Both the position numbers and the translations under genes were made by a program. A DNA stretch of 64,000 bases from Eukaryota sp. TZLM1-RC (lineage: Eukaryota > Metamonada: BaSk clade): the NCBI GenBank assembly GCA_040285825.1, contig JAUPSS010000007.1, positions 3,012,689 through 3,076,688 on the forward strand. Direction: 5' to 3'. Of the stretch, positions 50,402-59,085 are shown piece by piece (position 1 is the first letter of the stretch; every line of letters starts with the position of its first letter). A model generated the notes under the pieces. That model worked only from the letters and a program-made list of their open reading frames with translations, had not been told where the DNA came from and did not search any database.

Positions 50402-51165
50402 TTACAAAAAAACATCCAGTAAAAAATTTGCAAAATCGGGATTTTTTTGTTTGGTTATGCCAAGACGTACTTCATAATCCAAGCCTTCAAATATTACTGT
50501 CAGTTTTTGTTGAAGCTTCTTTACACAATACCTTAAATTAACTAAATTTCGTGGAGGAATTTCTTGAACTGAATCGGGAAAACATTTACACCAAATTTCT
50601 GGTGCAGTTTTATTAATAGCAACATCAACGTCATACAAATTTTTGGAAAATGATGGATTAAGCAAATGGCTATCTTCAGGAAAACGATTAAGAAATTCAA
50701 AAGTAAAATTTTTCCACCACCAACAAAAGCTGCTTGACACAGAATTGAAAATTTAATAAAGCCAACACCACCAATTTGTGAAGATAAGAACAAGTGGGCT
50801 CGAATTAACTCAGGATTCACTACTAATAGGGAAGCAAACAAAGTTACACGAAGTTGATTAAATGATCGGCAAAAATCAGTGGACAAAAATGGTGCTGTCG
50901 ATCTTAATAAATGAGTAATTTTTCCGGAGTAACAAATTTTTAAATTAGAAAATTTAATATGTTTTTCAATTTCTAATTCAGAAATTAATTGAGGCCCATT
51001 ACCAAGTTTTTCAGCAATTTCATTAAGATTTTCAGTTATTTTATCAACATTTCCTACCCCACAACCTAAAAAACGAAAGGCTTCGTGAGAATAATTGGTA
51101 AAAGGAATTTTACAATTATTAATTTCTTGATTATTAGTTATTTCTTGGACGCTGTTATGAAAGAA
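50402..51165 (-). pseudogene. Family K non-LTR retrotransposon, RT thumb and linker
   Basis: A family seen once: FRFLGCGVGN, FLSTDFCRSFNQLRVTL, LFLSSQIGGVGFIKFSILCQ (frame 50,886-50,542), then FEFLNRFPEDSHLLNPSFSK, QEIPPRNLVNLRYCVKKLQQ and GITKQKNPDFANFLLD (frame 50,740-50,402). One A lost in GGGKN breaks it. No finger or endonuclease; at 50,402 it meets family G. Confidence 0.65.
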
Positions 51166-51535
51166 TATATAAAATTGCTAAATACGCGAAACCCTTTTCC
51201 TCTTTAAATGAAAATTCTCATGTCCAATATAATTTATGTCCCTTTGTTTTTTCTTTGCTTGGTTCTTCATGTAAGGCTGCTATGGCATTCCTTGAGGATT
51301 TTGTTGTAATTGTAAAGGCAAGAACAGGAAGAATTTTCAATAGTGTTTACTGGCAAAACAGGATTGTATTTTCTATTTTTAAGAGAATGAAATTAATTTC
51401 TGATTCGCTCTCTTCGTTTGGCAAATTTTCTGAATCTTTGGCAATTAGTTGTTTTGATGTAAATGAGGCAAATTTATAGGATGTGGAGTTTTGGTTATGT
51501 ATTTCATGATTTCATATTCCTTATTAGATAAAAGA
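51160..51535 (+). pseudogene. Family C 3' end, diverged
   Basis: Encodes YKIAKYAKPFSSLNENSH, FVFSLLGSSCKAAMAFLEDF, FNSVYWQNRIVFSIFK and SESLAISCFDVNEANL, with TAG before the usual end. Tail without a clear A-run. Confidence 0.65.
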
Positions 51536-51539
51536 AATT

Positions 51540-51860
51540 TTGGCAGACAAATCTGTTAAGATTTCTCCTGCTTTTAACAATCATTTCAAATTCTGCCAAC
51601 AAACGTAAAGCAAGTGAAACAAATAGAGAAAATACAATTTGTATCCATTTGTATGCTGTTGGGTAGACAATTTGGACAACGGTTCACTATGGTTTTTGAT
51701 TGAAGAGGATCATGAATTTCAGAATTAACAAGCCTTTCATTTGAGACTTCACAAGGATCAACAGACATTACATCCACTAAAGTGAAGGTTCCATCTAATC
51801 CAGGTAACATCACCTCTATTACTCATGAAATCATCTTAGGCTTCAAACAGATTTGACAAA
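51540..51860 (-). pseudogene. Family B endonuclease fragment, degraded
   Basis: Minus frame 51,813-51,586: MLPGLDGTFTLVDVMSVDPC, RLVNSEIHDPLQS; the Asp of RGD is lost by deletion and the rest is shifted. Old copy. Confidence 0.6.
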
Positions 51861-51865
51861 TAGAG

Positions 51866-52140
51866 GTTCTGCAATTGTTTGTTAGAAAGTAATCAGACGA
51901 GAAACTGGGATAACATCCGTTTCCGCATAGACTCTTTGATAGACCAGATTCTTGCATTCATTACAACATTAAAAACAGTGTCATTGAAGGCATTGTGCAT
52001 TGTAGAACAAGAAATTATCAATTTGAGACAAATAAGAGCATGTTGTAAGGTGAGCTGTGATGAATTAGACAAATACATCTTGGTCAATTGGAATATTCAA
52101 ATATAATCTCATTTTTGTTATTACTAACACATAGCCCAAT
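51866..52140 (-). pseudogene. Family G-like fragment, strongly diverged
   Basis: Minus frame 52,087-51,893 reads YLSNSSQLTLQHALICLKL, STMHNAFNDTVFNV and IKESMRKR, equivalent to NSPQLTLRHALNCSKL ... HDAVRDTVFN ... IKEPLLKE of family G. It lies just downstream of the cyclin gene. Confidence 0.6.
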
Positions 52141-52271
52141 CAAAAAATTAAAAAACCATTTGTTGAGGATTTGAAACAACTTTTGTAAAAAAACAATATA
52201 ATCAAGGATAAACAAATCCAAATTAAACTTAATTAAATTTACAAAAAATTGAAATACAATATATACATAAA
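52141..52271. other. Downstream region of the cyclin gene
   Basis: AT-rich, no coding signal; AATAAA-like and T-rich stretches on the minus strand could serve 3' end formation of the cyclin gene. Confidence 0.35.
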
Positions 52272-53503
52272 CTACATTCTTTTTGGACTTCCCACCTCAG
52301 AGAACACCAAACGAGAATTACCCACATTCTGAGTTAACAAAGGCATTGTAAAGGAAGGGCTAGATTCAGGGTAAGGAGAAGCAGCCAATAAGTCCAACTC
52401 ATTGTTATTGAGTACTTGTAAATGCTTCTGATACTTGTTATACAATTCAGGGCTGATGGAAAGATCAAAGTCTACTAATGCCAAGAAGGAACGTTCTAGA
52501 GCGTTAACTTCTTGAAGAGAGAGTTCAGGGTAAAGCTTGTTGTAATCAGAATTGAAGAAGCTTTCATCATCACAGTATTTCTGGCTCACTACAACTGCTG
52601 AAAATAATATCTTCTTCCAGTTTTTGGAGGAGAGAACCAACCCAGTACGTTCTATAAGCCTATCAATGTAGGCCAACATAGCCACAGCAGGTTCATGACT
52701 CATGCGGGTGCGATAGGCAAAGCTGCTGTGAGAGAAATGGGGGGTGTTACATACGTGTATAAGAACCTGTACAAGTCTTTACAGGTGGGAGTTCGAGGAG
52801 TGTTTTCTTGGTCAAAAGGTCTGACAGTGTCTGTTGGTATTTTTAAAGGAGGAGGTCTGCGTCTAGCTTTGAGATGCTTTTGGTTTTCCACAATAACCTG
52901 GTTTAACACTCCACAGACAGATTCAATGGTTTGATCAGCATGGCGAGAACGAGGCCGTGGACGAGAAGGCTCACGAGGAGGAGGGGGTGTGGGTTTGGCT
53001 TGAGGTTGGGGTTGGTATTCCTCATTAGATTCCTGATGATTGTAATTGTAATCCTTATGCCGATAAACATGACGTTCCTCTTCCCTAGGCTTGTCATGAG
53101 CACTTTTAGTCGGACGTTGGCGAGCTTGACGACGGCGAGACACACGTTCGTCATAAGTAACTGGTTGTTCCGTTGTTGGAGCAGTCCTCGCTCTTCTGCT
53201 GTGTTGTAGATCAACTCTCTTGGTAGGAACATTACTAGTGGTAGTATAAGAATGCTGTTGTGTTATAGGAGGAAGTCTTTCAGTACAGTTGTTTCGAGCA
53301 CGTTGACTAGCGTCGCTTCGCGCAAGAAGGTTGGTTAAACGAGTCCGAATAGCTTGTCGACGTTGTTCCAACTCTTGTCCCTCATCTTGCTGGTCACTAG
53401 AAACCTGTAGGTTTTGAATTCTGTTTTGCAGAACTTGCTTTCTAAGGTCGTTTGGTGGCATTGAAAGATTGGAAAATGAAGTCGAAAATGACCCTTTATG
53501 CAA
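52272..53503 (-). CDS. Cyclin, cyclin Y/PHO80-like, two exons
   Basis: Exon 1 53,503-52,755 and exon 2 52,725-52,272, joined over a 29-nt intron, give about 400 residues (TAG at the end). The first ~240 residues are basic and low-complexity (RQAIRTRLTNLL, a PPPPREPSRPRPRSR stretch). The cyclin box starts at about residue 240: KDLYRFLYT | SFAYRTRMSHEPAVAMLAYI, SSKNWKKILFSAVVVSQKY, DDESFFNSDYNKLYP, EVNALERSFLALVDFDLSI. The NW-K-I / DD / N-DY / ELERxFL pattern is that of cyclin Y and PHO80-type cyclins, which activate a CDK. The start could also be the second ATG (MPPNDLRK). Divergent from the gene at 53,612, with a ~108-bp shared upstream region. Confidence 0.85.
52726..52754 (-). other. Cyclin gene intron (29 nt)
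   Basis: In gene orientation GTATGT...TCTCTCACAG. Without splicing the frame ends at TGA 40 bp later; with it, the cyclin box is continuous. Using the next CAG as acceptor would give 32 nt and lose one residue without changing the frame. Confidence 0.85.
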
Positions 53504-53611
53504 ATCATCATTTCCAAATTCCCTTCAGCTTACACATTCTCGATTAGGATATCACTTATGTTTATTGGTTTACCTTCGTAGACAACCTCCATTTTCATCA
53601 TCTCTCATCTT
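53504..53611. promoter_or_regulatory. Bidirectional intergenic region between cyclin and the next gene
   Basis: 108 bp between divergent start codons. Presumably contains both promoters and 5' UTRs; I see no clear TATA box or known initiator. Confidence 0.45.
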
Positions 53612-54037
53612 ATGGTTGATATTTCTAGAGCAGCACAATCTGATCCACAATTCACATCACAGTCGATACATGGTTGTCTCCGTCCCCTTAGCCTCACCAC
53701 CTTTGCCAAGAAAGCAAGGACACAGTCCTGTGAGCAAGTGGAGACCTCGAAGGCGTTATCTCACAAGTATCCTCTCTTTCAACGAGGATGTGCTGCTTTC
53801 AAGGACGACACTGATGTGCTTTGTCTCTTGGTCAATGTAATGTCTGATGATACCCTTCTTCACCTGCAAGACTTTGTGAACAAGGTGAAAGTGCCAATGC
53901 AAGTAAAGAGATTTCAAGGTCCTGCTTGGCCCAATGTAGCCGAGGAACAAAAGCTGGTTCTTGCTTGTGGGTCAGCTGATAATATTGCTGTCTATGCACC
54001 TACGATTTATTTACTTTGTTACCGAGAGGAGCGGTGA
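53612..54037 (+). CDS. Hypothetical protein, 141 aa
   Basis: ATG at 53,612, TGA at 54,035-54,037. Codon composition is less AT-rich than the surrounding repeats and resembles the cyclin gene. Contains FKDDTDVLCLLVNVMSDDTL, LQDFVNKVKVPMQVKRF and EQKLVLACGSADNIAVYAPT; no signal peptide, membrane segment or known motif recognised. Only a single frame; a tiny intron joining more exons cannot be excluded. It is present once, so it is likely a host gene. It sits divergently beside the cyclin gene, which does not by itself indicate function. Confidence 0.55.
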   Translation: MVDISRAAQSDPQFTSQSIHGCLRPLSLTTFAKKARTQSCEQVETSKALSHKYPLFQRGCAAFKDDTDVLCLLVNVMSDDTLLHLQDFVNKVKVPMQVKRFQGPAWPNVAEEQKLVLACGSADNIAVYAPTIYLLCYREER

Positions 54038-54535
54038 TTTGAGTTTTTTGTTATAAAGGTTGTTTCTTTTTCTTTTTTGGCCTTTTTCACTGTTTTCAAG
54101 GCATTTGAATAACATTTGAAGCATTATTTTATTAATGTCAAACAATTCTAAAAGAATATATATTATTAAAGTAAAATTGATATCATCTGTCAACAACATT
54201 GGCAAATTAAATACGATTTAATAAAATCGTTCTGTCTATGGTTTGAGTTCATGTTTCCTTTGTCCCAAATAACCCCCTCACTTCCAGGATTTTGACTGTT
54301 TTCTTATAAGATCAACTCAAATAACAAAGCTCAACAGACAACGTAAACTAAAGAGATTGAAGAAAAAGTCCAACAAACGAACTACACACTAGACTAGTTT
54401 TTAGTCTAGTTCGCAGTTTAGTCCGAAGTTTAGCTTTTTGCTTCTCTAGTTCAAACACTAATGGTCAACATTTAACAAGTATTTACAGTATTTTGATTGA
54501 AAAGTTAAATATGTATGTACAGTGCATTAAAAACA
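54038..54535. other. Intergenic region with a small hairpin
   Basis: Space between two convergent genes, AT-rich, including a perfect 9-bp inverted repeat (ACTAGACTA, loop GTTTT, TAGTCTAGT) at 54,388-54,410. No coding signal; no resemblance to the retroelement families. Confidence 0.5.
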
Positions 54536-54850
54536 TTAGTAGAGATCCCAGGCGCTACGAATCACATAGATTGCGTCTTGCTTAGACTTGTTTCTGGGCC
54601 AAATGGTGTTGACGTAGTCTATAGCATCCTTGAAGGCTTCCGGATCGTACCTGCGGAGCTTGGCTACTTTGTGTGCTTGTAGTGTTATCACAAAGAGTCG
54701 ATCCTCGGCATTTCGAACAAGACTCCATAATTTATTTAAGCAATAATGAAATGCTTCTGCACCTGGATCAAGAAGCTGTTTGGTCTTGGGTTCTGGTGAA
54801 GTTGGAGCTTGCGTTATCGTGTCCAATGTTGGTGTCCTAACAAGAGCCAT
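54536..54850 (-). CDS. Hypothetical protein, 104 aa
   Basis: ATG at 54,848-54,850, stop TAA at 54,536-54,538. A Thr/Pro-rich start (TLDTITQAPTSPEPKTK) is followed by a probably helical part: AEAFHYCLNKLWSLVRNAED, RLFVITLQAHKVAKLRRYDP, FKDAIDYVNTIWPRNKSKQD and a C-terminal IRSAWDLY. Composition resembles the cyclin gene and it is present once. I do not recognise a family. Confidence 0.55.
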   Translation of the reverse strand: MALVRTPTLDTITQAPTSPEPKTKQLLDPGAEAFHYCLNKLWSLVRNAEDRLFVITLQAHKVAKLRRYDPEAFKDAIDYVNTIWPRNKSKQDAIYVIRSAWDLY

Positions 54851-55924
54851 TTTGTAATCCCAAATATTCTATTTTCGGCAACTTTCTAAAAGTATTTTTG
54901 GATTGACAACAGATACAAATGTGACAGAACATCTTATATCAAAGCAACATCTGAGCTTGATAGTTGGAAGTCACGTGTCTCCACATACCCTTCTCAGGGT
55001 CCTCTCTGTGACGTTGCCATGTAACAATGAATACTCCTTCTCTATTTTGCAGTAGTGCTGGTTCCTGCCCTATTAAAGGTCTACGAATAATACATGGTCT
55101 TTCTGCCTCATGTCAATCTCATACATTCAAATATCTCACCCTCGTCGCACCCTCGTCGCACTGTGTTGCTTTTATTGATGAAGCTGTTTTCCACACGATG
55201 ATTCATATACCCTGGTCAAACTGGGAAAAACACTGTTCTTGATCATTTCTCATAGCATTACTCAATAAAAAAATGAGAAATGTTATGATTATTTTTGAAA
55301 CAAGACCTAATCTCTTCTACTCCTATTCCATGTTGAAAATTTCTAGAAAACATTACTTTTAGTTTCTTTAGAACCAATTGTGAACCCTACCCTACCCTAA
55401 CATACCATGATGTAGTGTGAACAAGGTTAAGTTGATTTTAGTAAATGTGATAACCCTACACAGACATAATGACCAACATGACTTCTCCTTTTTCTCTACA
55501 TATTCCATCTTTGTGATATTTAATTGATAATTTACACACTGCTAACCAAAATTTTTACTAAAATTTGTTGTTTACTTGATATTTCTGTTTCAATATACTG
55601 TTTAATAAAAAAATAGTTTTTGAGTTGTCAATGGTTGTGTTATATTGTTAGTTATGAATTCAAGATACTTTGGTTGTTCTACTTTGCAAGTACTCATTGG
55701 TAGTATTGTAGTAATACAGTCAGTTTATATTTCCCATCACTTCATACTAGTTTGGATATACTTCACCGGATAATCTTTGCTCTTTGTTGATTTAAGACAT
55801 TTAGTTACAAAAACATCAATTTTTAAATTATCTCCAGATACATTGACTAAAATCTTATATTCAAAAATCAAAATCAAAACGTTGATTATGTTACGTTAAT
55901 TTTTTCTTATTGTTTCCAAAATCA
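54851..55924. other. Non-repetitive region without a supported gene
   Basis: About 1.1 kb. Short open frames (for example 55,027-55,242) lack any recognisable feature. CCCTACCCTACCCTAA at ~55,386-55,401 is telomere-like but only three units. The retroelement mosaic resumes at ~55,925. Confidence 0.5.
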
Positions 55925-56885
55925 GTGGTACTGTTAGTAAGGTATTTGGTCGAAAAATTGTGAGAAGAAACCTATCGTTCCTCAATGACCGCAAAACGGT
56001 TCCTGTTTTTTTTCTTTGACTGATGCAAATTCTGAAACTCTTGAAAAACTTCAAAAGTTGCATCCTTAAGAAAATTTTAAGTGCAGCAAGCCTGATGTTT
56101 GTCCTTTTTGGATTGAAAATCAAATTTCTGCAATTGAAATTCTCAAAGCTATTCAAAAACTACCAAAAGTAAAAGCTGCAGGCCCATCTGGAAGCTCTTT
56201 TGATTTGTTGAAAATAGCGTGTTCCAGTGAAATTGTTGATGATCTTGCCTATTATTTTCAACAATTAATTGTTTTGAAAATTAATCCTCCATTTGAATTA
56301 TTAGCTGCACGTTTGATTGCTTTAGTAAAGCCAATTAATACAATTAAACCTAATGGTATACGTTCCATTGCTGTTGGTGAATCTTTATCTCGTTTGTTGG
56401 CATCGATTGCTTTTGATCGTGTCAAACACAAAGTTGCGCAATTTTTAAACCCTCATTAATTTGGAAAATAAACAATTAATAGTGCTTTTGTTGCGGCTCT
56501 TGCCTCTGATACTTTTTTTATTCAGACAACAATGATTCTATTTTTATCTTGACTTCAAAAACGCTTTTAGTTTCGTGAAAAGAAAGGACTGTAATTGAAT
56601 CTGATATTTCCGAGCTATCAAATTTTTTCTACCACTTTTATGGTAAAGAATCTGATTTAATATTTAATTCATTTGGTTCAAAATCATCTTTTGGTGTAAA
56701 ACAAGGTGAGCCTTTAGGTCCCTCATTGTTTTGTTTAGCTGTTTACAATACTTTATATATCATAATTCAAAAATACCCTTCCCTAAAAATAGTTGCTTAT
56801 ATGGGTGATATACTTCTGATTGTTTCATTTGATTCACTAAAATTGGCTGCTTAAGAAATTACCGATTCATATGAAAATATTGGGC
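55925..56885 (+). pseudogene. Type L RT, N-terminal part to motif C, degraded
   Basis: Plus strand: FGRKIVRRNLSFLNDRK, then SETLEKLQKLHP followed by TAA, CPFWIENQISAIEILKAIQ, PKVKAAGPSGSSFDLLKIAC, frame 56,205-56,459 (LAARLIALVKPINTIKPNGI, RSIAVGESLSRLLASI, FLNPH then TAA for Gln), further FYHFYGKESDLIFN, GVKQGEPLGPSLFC and AYMGDILLI in place of YMDD. Both catalytic motifs are damaged. An old copy. Confidence 0.7.
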
Positions 56886-56924
56886 AAATGCCTCCTGATT
56901 GGCTTCTCTGCTCAGGATCTTTTG

Positions 56925-57185
56925 TATATCTCCCACGTAGCAAAAGTTTTCGTACAGTCTTATTCTTGGGTTGTTTCTTTGGAGTGAAAACCTTTTGGGG
57001 ACGAGAACCTGATTTTTGTTTAAGGAAGAATTTCCAAATAGAAAAAACATCCCATTCTCCTTTTTTTAAAACAAGACTGAATGTTCTAAACGCAACAGAA
57101 AAGGGAATGGAAGCCTTGGGACTGAGAACATTCGGAATCTTACATGGAGGCCGTAGTGTATCAAGCGAGGAGCAAACATGGCAAA
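56925..57185 (-). pseudogene. Retrotransposon N-terminal region, minus strand
   Basis: The minus frame from ~57,180 to 56,925 is open: CSSLDTLRPPCKIPNVLSPK, ASIPFSVAFRTFSLVLKKG, EWDVFSIWKFFLKQKSGSRP, QKVFTPKKQPKN, RKLLLRGRY. It corresponds to the end of the zinc ribbon and the WKFFLK/LRGRYGSG linker. Lies in opposite orientation between two plus-strand RT segments. Confidence 0.65.
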
Positions 57186-57189
57186 CATA

Positions 57190-59075
57190 TAAATTATTTT
57201 CAAAATATAATTTTCAGCTTTTTCATTACAGATAGCACATTACATTTTGGTAACCACATTTTGAGTTCATTAAGTGGCGTAAAGCAAGGAGATCCGTTAG
57301 GACCTCTTTTGTTTTGTTTGGCCATTCATCCTATTTTACTGCAAATTCAAGAGATGTTTCCTTCACTAAAAATGATTGCATATATGGATGATGTTGTGCT
57401 TATTGGTGATTTAAATATTGTGAAACAAGCAACTGTATGTTTTAAAGAATTATTTACCAAATTTGGTCTCCGACTTAATTTACTTATTTGTGTTTTGTTA
57501 TCGAATTCTCCAGTTTCCACAATAGTTGATGATACTGAAATTCAAGCCAATTTATATTCAATTGATGCTATTCGTCATTTGGGTTCGTTTTTAGGAAATA
57601 ATGATGAAATAACCAAAAAATTGTGTGAAAAGTTGAACTCAATTTCTGACAAAATTGACCGAATGATGAATTTAGATATAAAAAACACATCAAATTTACC
57701 ATTATAAGACTGTGTTTTAGTTCCAATTTTAATCATATATTTCGATCTACAAATCCTCTCGTCACTAGACCTTTGGCTCAAAAGGTCAATGAGTTACGTG
57801 CAAAAGTTCTGTCTCAATTACTGGGATGTAAAATGTTTCAAATTCCAGATCATGCTTACCTTAGTCCACATTATGGTGGTTTAGGGTGGACGAAGGCTTC
57901 TATTCTTACCTCGTGTGCTTTTGTTGGTGGATGCAGAAATGCAATCTTTGAGTTTTCCGAAAGATTTGCAGATTGGGAAGATTTATTGATGACAACGCAA
58001 AGTTCCACTGTTTTTGCATTAAATGAAGAAATTTCAAGAATTGATGTAGAAAAATGGGGTCGATGTTTTCCCCAATCATTCAATGGCAATATTCCAGAAA
58101 AAAATGTTTTAAATTTGAAGTACACTCTTCGAACATTACAGAAAAGATTGACTGGAATGTATGAAAAAGATCTTTATAATAATATATGCAGCTCGGCTGT
58201 TTTGAATCAACATCTTCACTCATTGTTATTGGAAAAGGGTGTTTGTGAATACAAGTCGTCAGATTCTTCACTTTTTGTAACCATTGTACCACGAAGATTT
58301 GGATTGTGTGCCACTAATGAAGCATTTGTAACAAAAATGAGATTATATTTGAACATCCCCATTAACCAATTATTATCAAAAGAAAAATGTATTTGTTCGA
58401 ATTCACCTCAACTCACTTTGCGCCATGCTCTGAATTGCTCTAAATTGATAACTTATCGTTCTTCATTACATGATGCTGTTAGAGACACTGTTTTCAATAT
58501 GGCACGAACTGCAAGGATATCGTGTATCAAAGAGCCCCTGCTGAAGGAAACACTTTCTCTAAATAATTTTGGTTCTGATGATAGAGGTGATGTATACTGT
58601 GATTGGATTGATAATTCTGAAGCTATTGTTGACTTTGTCTCATGTAATGTTGCAAATGATACTTTGGTTCACAGAAGAAAACTTAATCCGGTGGCTGCTC
58701 TGGATTTTAAAGCAAAAGAGAAACATAGAAAATATGATAAAGATATTGAAGAGGCAAATGTCGATAGAAATACACAGCTGGTTTTTATTGCTTTCCCATT
58801 TTCGATAAATGGAAGATTATCAGTTGAAGCAGAAACTTTTTTGAATGACTTCCAAAAAATGGTGCAAGAAAAAACAATGAAAAGATTTGATATTTTTTTA
58901 TGGCGTTCACGGATTCAATTTGCCATTATTAATAGATTACCGCGGTTTTTCAATCGAATTAGAGAAGCTTTAGCTAGACAGCAAGCAGATCAAGATTTTG
59001 TAGAGGAAATCTTGGTTCAATGATAGTCGTCCCATTAGTTATGAATTAATTTAATTAAGTGTGCAAATTCAATAA
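57190..59075 (+). mobile_element. Family G retrotransposon, best copy (RT palm to 3' end)
   Basis: Continuous family G sequence: RT from SSLSGVKQGDPLGPLLFCLA, motif C MIAYMDDVVLIG (frame 57,144-57,707), thumb AIRHLGSFLGNNDEITKKL, one frameshift between 57,700 and 57,773, then an intact 416-codon frame to the stop, and the tail. The RT fingers, motif A and N-terminal domains are missing. This is the only G copy with TTA instead of TAA between RSS and HDAVRD. Confidence 0.8.
57773..59023 (+). CDS. Family G linker, zinc finger and R2-type endonuclease, intact
   Basis: 416 codons. Order: LRAKVLSQLLGCKMF, YGGLGWTKASILTSCAFVGG, WGRCFPQSFNGNIPEKNVL, VPRRFGLCATNEAF, finger CICSNSPQLTLRHALNC (CX1CX8HX3C), HDAVRDTVFNMAR, endonuclease RGDVYCDWIDNSEAIVDF with 13 residues between the Asp pair, KHRKYDKDI, and C-terminus DFVEEILVQ. 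Ends TGA TAG (two stops in a row). The first ATG/TTG is within the polyprotein, so this is a domain fragment, but every expected residue is present. Confidence 0.75.
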   Translation: MAQKVNELRAKVLSQLLGCKMFQIPDHAYLSPHYGGLGWTKASILTSCAFVGGCRNAIFEFSERFADWEDLLMTTQSSTVFALNEEISRIDVEKWGRCFPQSFNGNIPEKNVLNLKYTLRTLQKRLTGMYEKDLYNNICSSAVLNQHLHSLLLEKGVCEYKSSDSSLFVTIVPRRFGLCATNEAFVTKMRLYLNIPINQLLSKEKCICSNSPQLTLRHALNCSKLITYRSSLHDAVRDTVFNMARTARISCIKEPLLKETLSLNNFGSDDRGDVYCDWIDNSEAIVDFVSCNVANDTLVHRRKLNPVAALDFKAKEKHRKYDKDIEEANVDRNTQLVFIAFPFSINGRLSVEAETFLNDFQKMVQEKTMKRFDIFLWRSRIQFAIINRLPRFFNRIREALARQQADQDFVEEILVQ

Positions 59076-59085
59076 ATACAAGTTT

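Noticed and set aside
52695-53209. Plus-strand frames across the cyclin gene
   Set aside because: Antisense to the cyclin exons, whose spliced product matches a known family.
55386-55401. CCCTACCCTACCCTAA, telomere-like
   Set aside because: Only three units and isolated; no neighbouring degenerate repeats.
11330-56460. TAA at Gln positions in several copies, suggesting TAA/TAG read as Gln as in some oxymonads and ciliates
   Set aside because: CAA to TAA is one transition, other copies have CAA, and families A-F end at TAA or TAG followed by non-coding tails. pepD ends with TAA and cyclin with TAG at the expected places.
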